Positions 25,107 through 33,652 are shown, counted from the first letter of the stretch. The stretch is 64,000 nucleotides of DNA from Desulfosporosinus orientis DSM 765 (GCF_000235605.1 NC_016584.1:5085151-5149150), one strand, 5' to 3'. Notes: a model not told the origin generated them from the sequence alone. Made by a program: numbers and translations.

Positions 25107-25278
25107 AGGAAAACTTTTATTTGTTTATGATAATTTTTAACGAAATTTAGGAATTTTAGCTGATACCTCGTTATTCCTGTATTATAATTAACCATATAAA
25201 TAAAGTGTCAATCTTAAAAAGAATTTATTCAGGAAGACCCTACCGACAACCCTTTCTAAACTACCCTAATAATGGGAC

Positions 25279-25306
25279 TAAAGTTCGGATTAATTTTTGT
25301 CGATAT
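25279..25306 (+). promoter_or_regulatory. Sigma-28 type promoter of motAB
   Basis: TAAA (25279-25282), 16 bases, GTCGATAT (25299-25306), against TAAA-N15-GCCGATAT. It gives a leader of about 135 bases before motA. The rest of the 25107-25447 gap holds an orphan ribosome site (25381-25387) and no gene. Confidence 0.7.
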
Positions 25307-25447
25307 TATAAAAGTAAGATTATAAATTTAATTCTATTTTTACTTAATTTCTATTGGTTTAAAGAAACATAACATAAGCAAAGGAGGTACGTCATATTCC
25401 CTTCGAAGCTACTACACCTAATGGCAGAAGGGATGAGGCAAAAAAAC

Positions 25448-26263
25448 ATGGATTTATCTACTATTATAGGAATTTTAACAGGCTTTGGTTTCCTAATCGC
25501 CGGCTACATGTTAGAAGGAGGAAGTGTCGGTTCCCTTGGAGGATTATCTGCAGCAATGATCGTTTTTGGAGGGACTGCCGGAGCAGTGTTAGTTAGTTTT
25601 CCTCTCTCCGACTTAAAAAACCTGCCTAAATGGATTAAGCTTGCCTTTACCTCTCAATCTTTTGGGACTGCCGAAGCTTATGAAACACTTGTAAGATTTG
25701 CAGAAAAAGCTCGCCGTGAAGGCTTACTCAGTCTTGAACAAGAACTTGAAACTGTAACAGATCGCTTTACACACCAAGGACTACAACTAGTTATTGACGG
25801 AACAGACCCTGAAATCACTAAGGAGATTCTGGAATCGAATATCGCAGTCCTTGAAAAACGCCATAAAGTTGGAATTTCAGTATTTGAAGCTGCCGGCGGA
25901 TACAGTCCGACTATGGGAATCATCGGGACGGTTATGGGCTTAGTCATGGTTTTGGGGAATCTTACGGATCCCGAGTCTCTATCCCATTCTATTGCCGCTG
26001 CTTTTATTGCTACCCTGTATGGTGTCGCATCGGCAAACCTTCTTTGGCTTCCTATTGCCTCAAAGCTCAAAATGAAGGACAAAGCGGAAGTAGCCGCTAT
26101 GGAAATGGTTTTGGATGGAATCATTTCCATCCAAGCAGGTGAAAACCCTTCAATTCTGAAAGAAAAATTGAAGACCCATATTGGTTCAATGCTCCTCAAA
26201 GGAGAGAAAGGTCAGGAAGGTACAGCATCCCCAAGCAATGCTGCTTTCAGTGAAAGCCGATGA
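25448..26263 (+). CDS. motA: MotA, flagellar stator subunit
   Basis: 271 residues from the ATG at 25448, chosen because homologues begin MDL.TIIG and a GAGG lies 9 nt upstream; the frame is open further up to 25421 and beyond. Four membrane segments: two at the N-terminus (TIIGILTGFGFLIAGYML; AAMIVFGGTAGAVLVSF) and two after the cytoplasmic loop (TMGIIGTVMGLVMVLG; AAAFIATLYGVASANLLWLP). The loop carries charged residues that push on FliG. With MotB it forms the ion-driven stator. It overlaps motB by 4 bases (ATGA). Confidence 0.94.
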   Translation: MDLSTIIGILTGFGFLIAGYMLEGGSVGSLGGLSAAMIVFGGTAGAVLVSFPLSDLKNLPKWIKLAFTSQSFGTAEAYETLVRFAEKARREGLLSLEQELETVTDRFTHQGLQLVIDGTDPEITKEILESNIAVLEKRHKVGISVFEAAGGYSPTMGIIGTVMGLVMVLGNLTDPESLSHSIAAAFIATLYGVASANLLWLPIASKLKMKDKAEVAAMEMVLDGIISIQAGENPSILKEKLKTHIGSMLLKGEKGQEGTASPSNAAFSESR

Positions 26264-27117
26264 GCAGAAAAAGAGAGCACGAGGCTGAAAAAGAGAATAG
26301 TGAGCGTTGGCTTCTCACATACTCCGACCTCATAACCTTGTTAATGATTTTCTTTGTCGTCCTTTATTCTATGAGTAAGGTAGACGCGGAGAAATTCAAA
26401 GCCGTTGCCGCATCCCTTAACAAAGCACTTAGCGGAGGAACTCCGGCAAAAATCGAGCTGGCTACAAGTCCATCCGGACCCTCGCTCTTTGAAACGGGAA
26501 CACCATCCTCTACTACGACGGTTCCCGGGAAAGATACTGATCCCAACAAAACAACCCATACAGACCCAGATACAACGAACTGGGAAAACCTCAAGACCGG
26601 CCAAGGAAACAGCGATGCTGAAAATATGAGCATTGAAGCAATAAAAGCTAAGTTGGATAAGTTTGCTGCTGACAATGGAATCCAATCAAAACTGATGTCT
26701 TCAATAGAAGAACGTGGTCTGGTCATAAGTATACAGGAAACTTTACTATTCCAAAGCGGTTCAGCAGACATCAATGACCGAGCTCGTCAAATTCTTGAAA
26801 GAATCTCCACTGTCCTCGCCTCATCGACTAACCAAATTAGAGTTGAAGGGCATACGGACAATTTACCGATTAGAACTGCGAAATTTCCTAGCAATTGGGA
26901 GCTTTCTGTGATTCGTTCCACTAACGTCGTGGAAATTTTGCAATCCGCTGGAATAGCACCGAATCGGCTTTCGGCGGCTGGTTATGGGGAATATCGACCT
27001 ATTGCCTCTAATGACACAGAAGAGGGCAGAGGAAAGAACCGTAGAATTGACTTGATTATTTTACGCTCCAAATATGATGTTACAGAACCTAATACCCAAA
27101 ATTCCAACGGCAACTAG
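26260..27117 (+). CDS. motB: MotB, flagellar stator subunit
   Basis: 285 residues. A basic N-terminus, one membrane helix with the ion-binding Asp (WLLTYSDLITLLMIFFVVLYS, abridged; about 18-40), a Pro/Thr-rich linker (about 60-115) and a C-terminal OmpA-like peptidoglycan-binding domain (RVEGHTDNLPI; NWELSVIRSTNVVEIL; AAGYGEYRPIASN). It anchors the stator to the wall and carries ions through the channel. No terminator lies between its stop and the convergent peptidase gene, whose stop is 11 bases away. Confidence 0.94.
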   Translation: MSRKREHEAEKENSERWLLTYSDLITLLMIFFVVLYSMSKVDAEKFKAVAASLNKALSGGTPAKIELATSPSGPSLFETGTPSSTTTVPGKDTDPNKTTHTDPDTTNWENLKTGQGNSDAENMSIEAIKAKLDKFAADNGIQSKLMSSIEERGLVISIQETLLFQSGSADINDRARQILERISTVLASSTNQIRVEGHTDNLPIRTAKFPSNWELSVIRSTNVVEILQSAGIAPNRLSAAGYGEYRPIASNDTEEGRGKNRRIDLIILRSKYDVTEPNTQNSNGN

Positions 27118-27128
27118 TTTAACCTTCC

Positions 27129-28166
27129 CTAAAAGGCAAGCCGGCGTACTGCTTTATACAAAATTTCCGTTGCTAAATAAACTTGTTCTGATTTTATAAG
27201 GGCTAAAGTATCTTCTGGAGTATGATTCTTATACAACCATTCCTGGGCTAGAAGAGTCGCAGCCGGAATTCCTGCTAAACCAAAACTGACAGAATCACTG
27301 TTATGACCCCCTCGAGGGGTCAATTGGGCACTAGCACCACTTTCTGCCGCGGCTTGTTTTAGAGTTGTTACGGCAATATTCTCTCCCTCCCCCCAGAGCG
27401 CAAAATTTCCTATCATTCCATTGCCAACAGTGTCAGCATTCAGAACCGCAACAATCTGCTTGAGGGGAACAGTAGGAGAATGCAAAAACGCCTGAGATCC
27501 TACAAATCCCATTTCTTCAGCACTCCAAAAAGCGACAACTATAGTTCGTTTCGGAGTCTCACTTTCACGAGTAATTCGTCGTATAACGTCCAGCACACAC
27601 CCTACTCCCGAGGCATTATCATTAGCCCCAGGGTATACTTCTCCTTCAAAAATTCCCAGATGGTCATAATGAGCTGATAATAGAATTATCTCCTCTGTCT
27701 TTTCACCCATCAACTCTCCAATTAGGTTAACACTAGGAAATCGCAAATTTTTGTTATCCCCGGGCCGAAAGGTCAATCGACCGTTCACTCTCGTTTCTAT
27801 CACCGGAGGAATAGTAAAAGCTTGAATGAAACCTGTACTTAAATCTCCCATTGGTCGTAACCCTAACATGCTTAATTGGCTTGACAGATACTCTGCCGCT
27901 TTGCTCTCTCCTACCGAACCGGCCTTCCGTCCTTGCATCTCAGGTGCTGTTAAAGCGTAAATATCATCTAAAGCAGTACGATTTAAAATTTCATAATTTA
28001 AATCATCATTTTTAGATTTAGCCTCGGGAGGCAGCACCAACGTGACAGGAGGACGCCCCAGCATTACTTTTAAAGTTTCAGCAAAACGATTGGGGAGAAG
28101 ACTCCATGGTAAGATGATTGCTCCAAAACCTAATAATGATTTTATAAAAGCTCTGCGCGTTTTCAT
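27129..28166 (-). CDS. M28-family metallopeptidase with Tat-type signal
   Basis: 345 residues from the ATG at 28166 (AAAGGA six bases upstream). The N-terminus KTRRAFIKSLLGFGAIILP is a twin-arginine-like signal. The zinc ligands of M28 exopeptidases are all visible: SAHYDHLG, GANDNASG, WSAEEMG, LNADTVG and the late His in NHTPEDTL. It is probably an exported aminopeptidase acting on peptides outside the membrane. It faces motB tail to tail and yaaR head to head with only 30 bases between start codons, so it lies antisense between two motility transcripts. Confidence 0.88.
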   Translation of the reverse strand: MKTRRAFIKSLLGFGAIILPWSLLPNRFAETLKVMLGRPPVTLVLPPEAKSKNDDLNYEILNRTALDDIYALTAPEMQGRKAGSVGESKAAEYLSSQLSMLGLRPMGDLSTGFIQAFTIPPVIETRVNGRLTFRPGDNKNLRFPSVNLIGELMGEKTEEIILLSAHYDHLGIFEGEVYPGANDNASGVGCVLDVIRRITRESETPKRTIVVAFWSAEEMGFVGSQAFLHSPTVPLKQIVAVLNADTVGNGMIGNFALWGEGENIAVTTLKQAAAESGASAQLTPRGGHNSDSVSFGLAGIPAATLLAQEWLYKNHTPEDTLALIKSEQVYLATEILYKAVRRLAF

Positions 28167-28196
28167 ATCTATTCCTTTCTTAAAAGGAGAATTGCT

Positions 28197-28634
28197 ATGT
28201 CTATTCGAATAAACTCCCCACATCAACCTTTAAATGCCAATCTCGACACTCAAAACGCCATAGAACATAATAGTGACTTCGGCAGTGTCTTTTCACAGAC
28301 TCAAAAAATTCAGAGCGCGGAACTCCATACTTTTCTTGAACGATTGGGAATGCAAGGCAAAAAACTGGCTTATTCTATGTCCATCGGTGATCTTAAGGAT
28401 TTCCGCAATATGGTAAAATCTTTCCTTCGCTCCACCTTTGGACAAAGCCGCAAAATGCAGGAAGACACATCCTGGGATTATCAAGGCCGTCCTAAGGTTA
28501 TGGCAAGAATCGGAAAGATTGATCAAGCTCTGGATGATCTTGGGAAACAGCTTCTGACCGAACAGTCCAAGCCCCTTGATATTTTAACTAAAATTGATGA
28601 AATTCGAGGTTTAATTGTTGACCTCTTTGCCTAA
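28197..28634 (+). CDS. YaaR-like protein (DUF327)
   Basis: 145 residues. The helical core (QGKKLAYSMSIGDLKDFRNMVKSFL, abridged; then MARIGKIDQALDDLGKQLL, abridged) matches DUF327/YaaR, a family seen near motility and cell-cycle genes in Firmicutes. No signal or membrane segment. An AAAAGGAG site precedes the ATG. It is followed by cheR after 85 bases with no terminator. Its function is not known. Confidence 0.82.
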   Translation: MSIRINSPHQPLNANLDTQNAIEHNSDFGSVFSQTQKIQSAELHTFLERLGMQGKKLAYSMSIGDLKDFRNMVKSFLRSTFGQSRKMQEDTSWDYQGRPKVMARIGKIDQALDDLGKQLLTEQSKPLDILTKIDEIRGLIVDLFA

Positions 28635-28719
28635 AAAGTTTTTTACTGCATCTATTCGCTATAACCCCCAGATTTCTTCTTTTTGAATAAATAATTCATA
28701 TGAAAAGAGGTACAACCCC

Positions 28720-29508
28720 TTGTCCAAAATAACTATTGCCAATACGTACGAAGACTTTATTAAAGGGTTCCACCCCAAAAGCGGTTTAGATCTTAAATTT
28801 TATAAGCAAAACCAAATGCAGCGGAGAATCCTAAGCTTTATGAATTCTCATGGACATGCTACTTTTCCGGAATTTCTAAACGCTCTCAATGTAGACTCCG
28901 TCTTATATGATGCCTTTTTCAAACACCTAACCATCAATGTTTCACAATTCTTTCGAGATGCAAATCAATGGAAAACACTGCGAGAATCAATTATTCCTCT
29001 TCTTCTGCAGAGTAAATCTCCACTAAAGCTTTGGAGTGCAGGATGTTCCAGTGGTCAAGAACCCTACTCATTGGCCATGACGCTTATGGAATATTTTCCC
29101 ACAGCCAAATTTAGCATACTGGCAACAGATATCGATGTCAATGTATTGAAACAAGCCAAGGAGGGCTTCTATAAGCAAAATGATTTTGCCAGTACTCCTC
29201 CTGAATTCCTTCAGAAATATTTTACCCCAACTGACAAAGGACATCAAATTAAGGATTCCGTTCAACGAAATGTAACATTTCAACACCAAAACCTTCTAAC
29301 GGATCATTTCCAAACCGGCCTTGATTTTATTGCCTGCCGTAATGTTGTTATTTATTTCACGGAAGAGGCCAAGGAAATGCTCTATAAAAAATTCACAGAC
29401 TCCTTACGCCCTGGCGGAATCCTTTTTACGGGCAGCACAGAACACCTCTTTGGCTTAGGTCACCTTGGCCTAAAGCCGGTATCCTCGTTTTTCTATCAAA
29501 AGCAATAA
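28720..29508 (+). CDS. cheR: CheR, chemoreceptor protein-glutamate methyltransferase
   Basis: 262 residues from a TTG at 28720 with AGAGG 9 nt upstream; the nearby ATG is out of frame. The N-terminal helices are followed by the SAM-binding fold: LWSAGCSSGQEPYSLAM (about 107-123), ILATDIDVNVL, and FIACRNVVIYF. CheR methylates chemoreceptor glutamates and opposes CheB. It is separate from cheA-cheW-cheB and lies with yaaR. No receptor genes are in the window. Confidence 0.93.
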   Translation: MSKITIANTYEDFIKGFHPKSGLDLKFYKQNQMQRRILSFMNSHGHATFPEFLNALNVDSVLYDAFFKHLTINVSQFFRDANQWKTLRESIIPLLLQSKSPLKLWSAGCSSGQEPYSLAMTLMEYFPTAKFSILATDIDVNVLKQAKEGFYKQNDFASTPPEFLQKYFTPTDKGHQIKDSVQRNVTFQHQNLLTDHFQTGLDFIACRNVVIYFTEEAKEMLYKKFTDSLRPGGILFTGSTEHLFGLGHLGLKPVSSFFYQKQ

Positions 29509-29523
29509 ACACTCAATCATTAA

Positions 29524-29556
29524 AGGGCTCTAACTCTTAAAATGAGTTAGAGCCCT
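29524..29556. terminator. Bidirectional hairpin between cheR and a convergent small gene
   Basis: A 13-bp perfect stem (AGGGCTCTAACTC and its complement) with a 7-base loop. It lies 15 bases after cheR and 18 bases after the stop of the opposed small gene, so it can serve both. T runs are short. Confidence 0.8.
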
Positions 29557-29574
29557 ATTAAGTGCTTCATTTAA

Positions 29575-29760
29575 TTAGCTAAGACATTCTTGTTCATATT
29601 GACGCACAAATTCTTCGAGAGGATAAGTAACTCCTTTACCTTTAAACTCCAACGATACTTGTTGGGCACTCGGATTATAGCCAATAAACTTCATGCCAAG
29701 TACTTTCGCCATTTTGGATAATTCAATCCGCGCACCTCGTCCGAAATCTTGAAAATGCAT
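29575..29760 (-). CDS. Small conserved-looking protein of unknown function
   Basis: About 61 residues from the ATG at 29760 (AGGGG 10 nt upstream); a GTG nine bases earlier is too near the site. It is mixed alpha/beta (ELSKMAKVLGMKFIGYNPSA, abridged, then VSLEFKGKGVTYPLEEFVRQ, abridged), with no membrane segment or cysteine pair beyond one near the end. I do not recognise a family. It has its own terminator and ribosome site, which argues for a real gene. The stretch 29761-29967 beyond it shows nothing further. Confidence 0.6.
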   Translation of the reverse strand: MHFQDFGRGARIELSKMAKVLGMKFIGYNPSAQQVSLEFKGKGVTYPLEEFVRQYEQECLS

Positions 29761-29967
29761 CCAACACACGCCCCTTTTTCTTGCCTAATTAATGACTTAA
29801 AGAAATCATGGGTGTCCATGGGAAACGCTTTGAAGTTGTATCAAGATAGGAGTAACTGGTTCATTAATATTAAGTTAACACTAGCTTAACATATTCTATT
29901 CAGAATATCCAATTTACTCTCTCTCTCCAAGATATAATTTACTAATTGCCTTCTCTCTGAACCAAGA

Positions 29968-30357
29968 TCACGAGGACTGCCCCCATAGTCCTAAGACACT
30001 CATCCCAGCCAGAATCAGCAAACAGCCGAATACTTTTGGCCAGGTAAGCTCCTCATGAAGAAACAAAGAACCATAGAGTATGGCGATGACATACCCCAAG
30101 GAAACCAGCGGATAGGCATAACTAAGCTGCCAACGTGAAATCACCGTCAACCAAAGGATAGAACTAACTCCGAAGCAAGCAAAGCCAAAAAAAATTGCCG
30201 GCGTTAATATTATCGAACCTAACTGCCGCCAGATTCCGGCAGCAGAAACTTTTCCATACCCAAGCATACCATAGCGAAACAAGAATTGCCCTGTCGCACC
30301 TAACAAAATTGAAAATAAGGCAACTGCGAAGGGACGAACATCCGTAATAAATGCCAT
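29968..30357 (-). CDS. Four-helix EamA/SMR-type membrane protein
   Basis: 129 residues with four hydrophobic segments (about 10-28, 47-70, 78-97 and 106-124). The last pair (YPLVSLGYVIAILYGSLFLHEELTW, abridged) is typical of half-size drug/metabolite transporters, in the SMR/EamA or ArnE-like group. Such proteins work as dimers and move small drugs or lipid-linked sugars. It stands alone, so the substrate cannot be told. A weak ribosome site precedes the ATG. Confidence 0.75.
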   Translation of the reverse strand: MAFITDVRPFAVALFSILLGATGQFLFRYGMLGYGKVSAAGIWRQLGSIILTPAIFFGFACFGVSSILWLTVISRWQLSYAYPLVSLGYVIAILYGSLFLHEELTWPKVFGCLLILAGMSVLGLWGQSS

Positions 30358-30438
30358 TAAATCAAAACCCCTTGAACATAAGACTTCAATAAAGTTTTCT
30401 CACTCAAAGGGGGAATTATACACTTTAGGCAAAGAAAT

Positions 30439-30485
30439 GCTCCCCGAAGAGCAGATCATATAGCTCGATCTATTCTTCGGGGAGC
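30439..30485 (-). terminator. Terminator of the double-cubane reductase operon
   Basis: A 12-bp perfect stem (GCTCCCCGAAGA with TCTTCGGGGAGC) whose loop holds a further AGATC/GATCT pairing. It lies 44 bases past the stop at 30529. Confidence 0.8.
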
Positions 30486-30528
30486 AGCTATTACAGTTGT
30501 ATGCTGTTGAGTTATCGATGTATTCGAT

Positions 30529-31269
30529 TTATGCCAGCAGAGCCGCACCCAATGCAGCGGTTAATTCAGGTTCCGGCGGAATGACAACCTCACTCTTCAG
30601 CTCCCGCTCCAGAAATCGCACCAACAGCAAATAGTGGGCACCGCCGCCGGTAAATATCAGGCTCTCCGGATGGCCGACGGATTCAACAAAATTCCCCAAG
30701 CGTTTGGCAGTACTTTTGAAAAGGCCGGCAACTACTTCAGGTTTAGGAACTCCCTTAGCGAGCATGGTAATAACTTCCGACTCGGCAAACACCGTACACA
30801 TAGAGTTAATAGGCATGGGTTTGGCCTCCGCTGCTAAATCCAGCTCTTGCGGGGTCAAATCTAACCCTTTGAGAATAACATCTAAAAAACGACCGGTTCC
30901 GGCAGCACACTTATCATTCATAATAAACTGAAGAATCTTGCCGTCAGCATTCTTCTTAATGACCTTAGCGTCTTGTCCCCCTAGATCAAGAATATAGGAG
31001 TGCTCCGGAAAATATTCATGACAGCCTCTTCCTTGACATGTAATTTCCGTAATGACCCGGCCCTCAGGAAAGTTCACTCTCCCATACCCGGTGACCACGA
31101 GTTTTGCTGGTTTTTCTCCATGCTGTTCTTCATAATCCTTCAATAAAGCTTTTCCAGCTTGTACCGAATCAAAACGAGACGGCACTACCCGCTTGAATAC
31201 TTGTTTATCTTGATCTAATACCACTAATTTTGTATTAACCGAGCCCAGATCTAACCCTGCCCGTTTCAT
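30529..31269 (-). CDS. ATP-dependent activase of a dehydratase/double-cubane reductase (BadF/HgdC type)
   Basis: 246 residues, ASKHA ATPase fold: phosphate loop DLGSVNTK (7-14), second phosphate motif DLGGQDAK (95-102) and adenosine motif TGGGAHY (207-213). Cys121 (NDKCAAGTGRFLD) and Cys158 (NSMCTVFAESEV) match the pair that binds one [4Fe-4S] cluster between two monomers. Such activases use ATP to push a low-potential electron into a partner enzyme. The gene overlaps the reductase by 4 bases, so that protein is clearly the partner. Confidence 0.9.
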   Translation of the reverse strand: MKRAGLDLGSVNTKLVVLDQDKQVFKRVVPSRFDSVQAGKALLKDYEEQHGEKPAKLVVTGYGRVNFPEGRVITEITCQGRGCHEYFPEHSYILDLGGQDAKVIKKNADGKILQFIMNDKCAAGTGRFLDVILKGLDLTPQELDLAAEAKPMPINSMCTVFAESEVITMLAKGVPKPEVVAGLFKSTAKRLGNFVESVGHPESLIFTGGGAHYLLLVRFLERELKSEVVIPPEPELTAALGAALLA

Positions 31270-32534
31270 CCCCGAATCATCTCGACAAGAGCCTCTATTC
31301 TGGTTAAGAGCTGACCTTGGTCTTCCTCTGAGAAATCGCTTTCCAGCCGCAGGAACGGTATGTTTTGTTTTTCCAGTTCTTTAGCTACAAAATACCCTTC
31401 TACTCCATAGGGCTGGCAGAACTGAAGGTTAAAGTCAATCACGGCATCTGCTTTGAGGTTTTTAGCCATGTGCACAATATCCTCCAACCGTCCCTGGTTG
31501 GGCGTGAAACAGGCACAATTTACTTTTAAAGGACGTTTAGAAATATTTGCAAGCATTTCCTGAAGACTGCCGGCAGGCTCCGTCATATCTTTATAATAAC
31601 GTTCTCCTGTGCAAGTTTCCTCACCAACCACAACTGCCCCGGCTTGTTCTACTAAAGCGTGAAGTTTCCAAGCCGGCAGAGGCTGAGGGGTACCTGTTAC
31701 AAGGATGCGCGGTGCATCGGCAGGAGCCACTCCACGTCCTTCTTTGACCCGTTCATCCAGCTCGTCACACAGCGCATTGACTTGGGCGGCAAAGCGAACA
31801 GGATCATCGAAGAAAGAAAGCTGATTAATTAACAAAACATCTAAACCGTGAATCGGCGCAGGGTTATGCTTTCTTAAATCAGCCAACCTTTGCAATGCTT
31901 TCCGTTTATTATTGATCTTTTCTATACCCTCTGACAAATTTTCTGCAGTCAGGGTCACCTTCGTTTCCCTTTCAATAAAGGCCGCAAATTCCCTGACCTC
32001 TTCTTCCCAAAGCTTTGAGTCCTTCGCATTTTTCTTTTGAGGAAGCTCCATAACATAGGTAGGAATATGTTCATTTAAGATTTCCCAAGCCTTTTTCTTG
32101 CCGTCACAGGTGGTTTCTCCTATCACCCAATCTGAAACTTGGAAATAGGGACAGATCCGGTCTAATTTGAAACCCATAGTTGACTTAATAAGAGGACACA
32201 TATTGCGGGGCAGTACTTTTTCTCCGGAAGGCACAGTGAATTGTGCTCCGGCGCATAGTCCAATACTGGCACTTCCCGTTGCGACCACGATTTCTTCCGG
32301 AACATATACACAAAATGTTGAAAACACCTTGGCTCCGGCTTCTTTCATGGCAAAAAGCTCATGAACCCGAATACCATGAACATCTCCAACCACTGCATCA
32401 AAATAGCCCATGCCTGCGGGACGATCCTTGCGCTCTAAAAAGAGTTGTGTAAAAATCTGAGGCACAGGCGCTAAAAATTCATCATGTTTAACCAGATCCA
32501 TATTTAAGCGTTCCCATAACTCCCTGTTCTCCAT
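31266..32534 (-). CDS. Double-cubane-cluster type anaerobic reductase (2-hydroxyacyl-CoA dehydratase superfamily)
   Basis: 422 residues from the ATG at 32534 (GGAGG 11 nt upstream). It is of the HgdB/YjiM superfamily and agrees with the group named for the double-cubane [8Fe-9S] protein: LWERLNMDLVKHDEFLAPVP at the start (abridged), RNMCPLIKS, ICPYF and TTCDGKKKAW. It has ten cysteines (75, 94, 113, 128, 143, 256, 308, 340, 342, 373), more than the three per subunit of classical dehydratases. With the activase it should do ATP-driven low-potential reductions; one member is reported to reduce acetylene. The natural substrate is unknown. Family assignment is from memory of the sequence pattern. 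Confidence 0.82.
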   Translation of the reverse strand: MENRELWERLNMDLVKHDEFLAPVPQIFTQLFLERKDRPAGMGYFDAVVGDVHGIRVHELFAMKEAGAKVFSTFCVYVPEEIVVATGSASIGLCAGAQFTVPSGEKVLPRNMCPLIKSTMGFKLDRICPYFQVSDWVIGETTCDGKKKAWEILNEHIPTYVMELPQKKNAKDSKLWEEEVREFAAFIERETKVTLTAENLSEGIEKINNKRKALQRLADLRKHNPAPIHGLDVLLINQLSFFDDPVRFAAQVNALCDELDERVKEGRGVAPADAPRILVTGTPQPLPAWKLHALVEQAGAVVVGEETCTGERYYKDMTEPAGSLQEMLANISKRPLKVNCACFTPNQGRLEDIVHMAKNLKADAVIDFNLQFCQPYGVEGYFVAKELEKQNIPFLRLESDFSEEDQGQLLTRIEALVEMIRG

Positions 32535-32693
32535 TAAAACAATCTCCTCCTTATTGATTCGAAACTTTTCAATGACTCCTGACCTAATCCGCTTCATTAT
32601 ATCACGGTAATATTATTAAATTCTATAACCTTTTTGTGATTATATATCTAGAAAGTTATTATTAAAATATTAGTCTACTCTGCAAAATATTTT

Positions 32694-32722
32694 TTGAAAT
32701 ATAGACAATATTGTGATATATT
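32694..32722 (+). promoter_or_regulatory. Sigma-A type promoter of the SCP2 gene
   Basis: TTGAAA (32694-32699), 17 bases, TATATT (32717-32722). The spacer holds a 10-bp palindrome ACAATATTGT (32705-32714), a possible operator. The 32535-32778 gap also has to serve the divergent reductase operon. Confidence 0.6.
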
Positions 32723-32778
32723 TTCTCTGAATGTGAAAACTTTCATTACATGAATAAATCGAAAGGAGGAAGATAATA

Positions 32779-33105
32779 ATGTCAGTTCGAGCAGAGCTGC
32801 AAGAGCTTGTGGAAAAAATGAATACGAATCCTGAACATATTGCTTCGGAAAAAGACCGGATCTTTCAAATTAATCTTGAAGAAAGCGGTCCGCTGCAAAT
32901 TATCATTAATGCCGGGCAGGTTCAGGTCGCAGAGGGAACTTCCCCGGATGCAGAAGTCACACTAATTCTCAACGAAAAAAACTTTTCCAAATTGTTAAAT
33001 GACAAGTTAAATACCACCATGGCTTTTATGACCGGCGGCTTAAAGGTTGAAGGCAAATTAGGCTTAGCCTTAAAACTTCAAGAAATTGTCAAACACTATC
33101 AATAG
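32779..33105 (+). CDS. SCP2 sterol-carrier-domain protein
   Basis: 108 residues, a single SCP2 domain: strands IFQINLEESGPLQIIINAGQ (abridged), GTSPDAEVTLILNEKNFSKLL (abridged), then FMTGGLKVEGKLGLALKLQ (abridged). SCP2 domains bind hydrophobic acyl or sterol-like ligands, often acyl-CoA. GGAGG precedes the ATG. It diverges from the double-cubane reductase; a link through lipid-like or acyl-CoA substrates is possible but not shown. Confidence 0.85.
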   Translation: MSVRAELQELVEKMNTNPEHIASEKDRIFQINLEESGPLQIIINAGQVQVAEGTSPDAEVTLILNEKNFSKLLNDKLNTTMAFMTGGLKVEGKLGLALKLQEIVKHYQ

Positions 33106-33132
33106 CTTCTAGTTGTCTATATCAATGACCAG

Positions 33133-33152
33133 ATGAATGAACGTTCAATCAT
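33133..33152. promoter_or_regulatory. 20-bp inverted repeat, TetR-operator-like
   Basis: ATGA-a-TGAACGTTCA-a-TCAT: symmetric except for the one A on each side. It lies 28 bases after the SCP2 gene and 20 bases before the rnpB hairpin. No TetR gene is in the window. Confidence 0.4.
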
Positions 33153-33171
33153 TAATATTTTTAATAACTGA

Positions 33172-33214
33172 TGGGAGCCTGCTAATGCACAATTCATGCA
33201 CTAACAGGCTCCCA
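33172..33214 (-). terminator. Hairpin after RNase P RNA
   Basis: A 10-bp perfect stem (TGGGAGCCTG with CAGGCTCCCA) just past the 3' end of rnpB. On the minus strand it is followed by an AT-rich stretch. Confidence 0.75.
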
Positions 33215-33220
33215 CGCTGT

Positions 33221-33652
33221 TCGCGAAGTCAACCATAAGCCGAGTTCTGTCCCTCCTTGCGGAGGTGATGATCATCTATCTCGAACCGCCGTTACCGACG
33301 GCCTCTAGCGACCTAACCCGGGAACAAAACGGGCCGTTTATCGTTCCCCTATTCGGTCTTGCTCCAGGTGGGGTTTACATGGCCAGCCAGTCACCTGACT
33401 GCCGGTGAGCTCTTACCTCACCTTTCCACCCTTACCAATCCAGAGGTCAGTCATCGGAAGCCGGACGCCAGATTTTTTCTGACCTCTGGCCTCTGAAGAC
33501 CGGCCTCTGTATTGGCGGTATCTCTCTGTTGCACTTTCCTTGGGGTCCCCCCCCACTGGGTATTACCCAGCACCTTGCCCTATGGAGCTCGGACTTTCCT
33601 CAGAGGCGACCTTTCGATCCCTGCCTCCGCGATCATCTGTTTGGCTTCGCTT
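33221..33652 (-). ncRNA. rnpB: RNase P RNA, bacterial class A
   Basis: The minus strand shows the conserved elements: GAGGAAAGTCCGAGCTCC near the 5' end, AACAGAGAGATACCGCC in the middle and ACAGAACTCGGCTTATGG near the 3' end. The P1 stem pairs GCGAAG at 33650 with CTTCGC at 33223 and extends to ten pairs with one mismatch. A GGGGGGG run lies in the P3/P4 area. It is the catalytic RNA that trims tRNA 5' ends. Ends are given to within a few bases. Confidence 0.95.

Noticed and set aside
25394-25447. Extension of MotA to the ATA at 25394
   Set aside because: MotA homologues begin at the MDL.TIIG residue block and ATA starts are very rare; kept only as an oddity.
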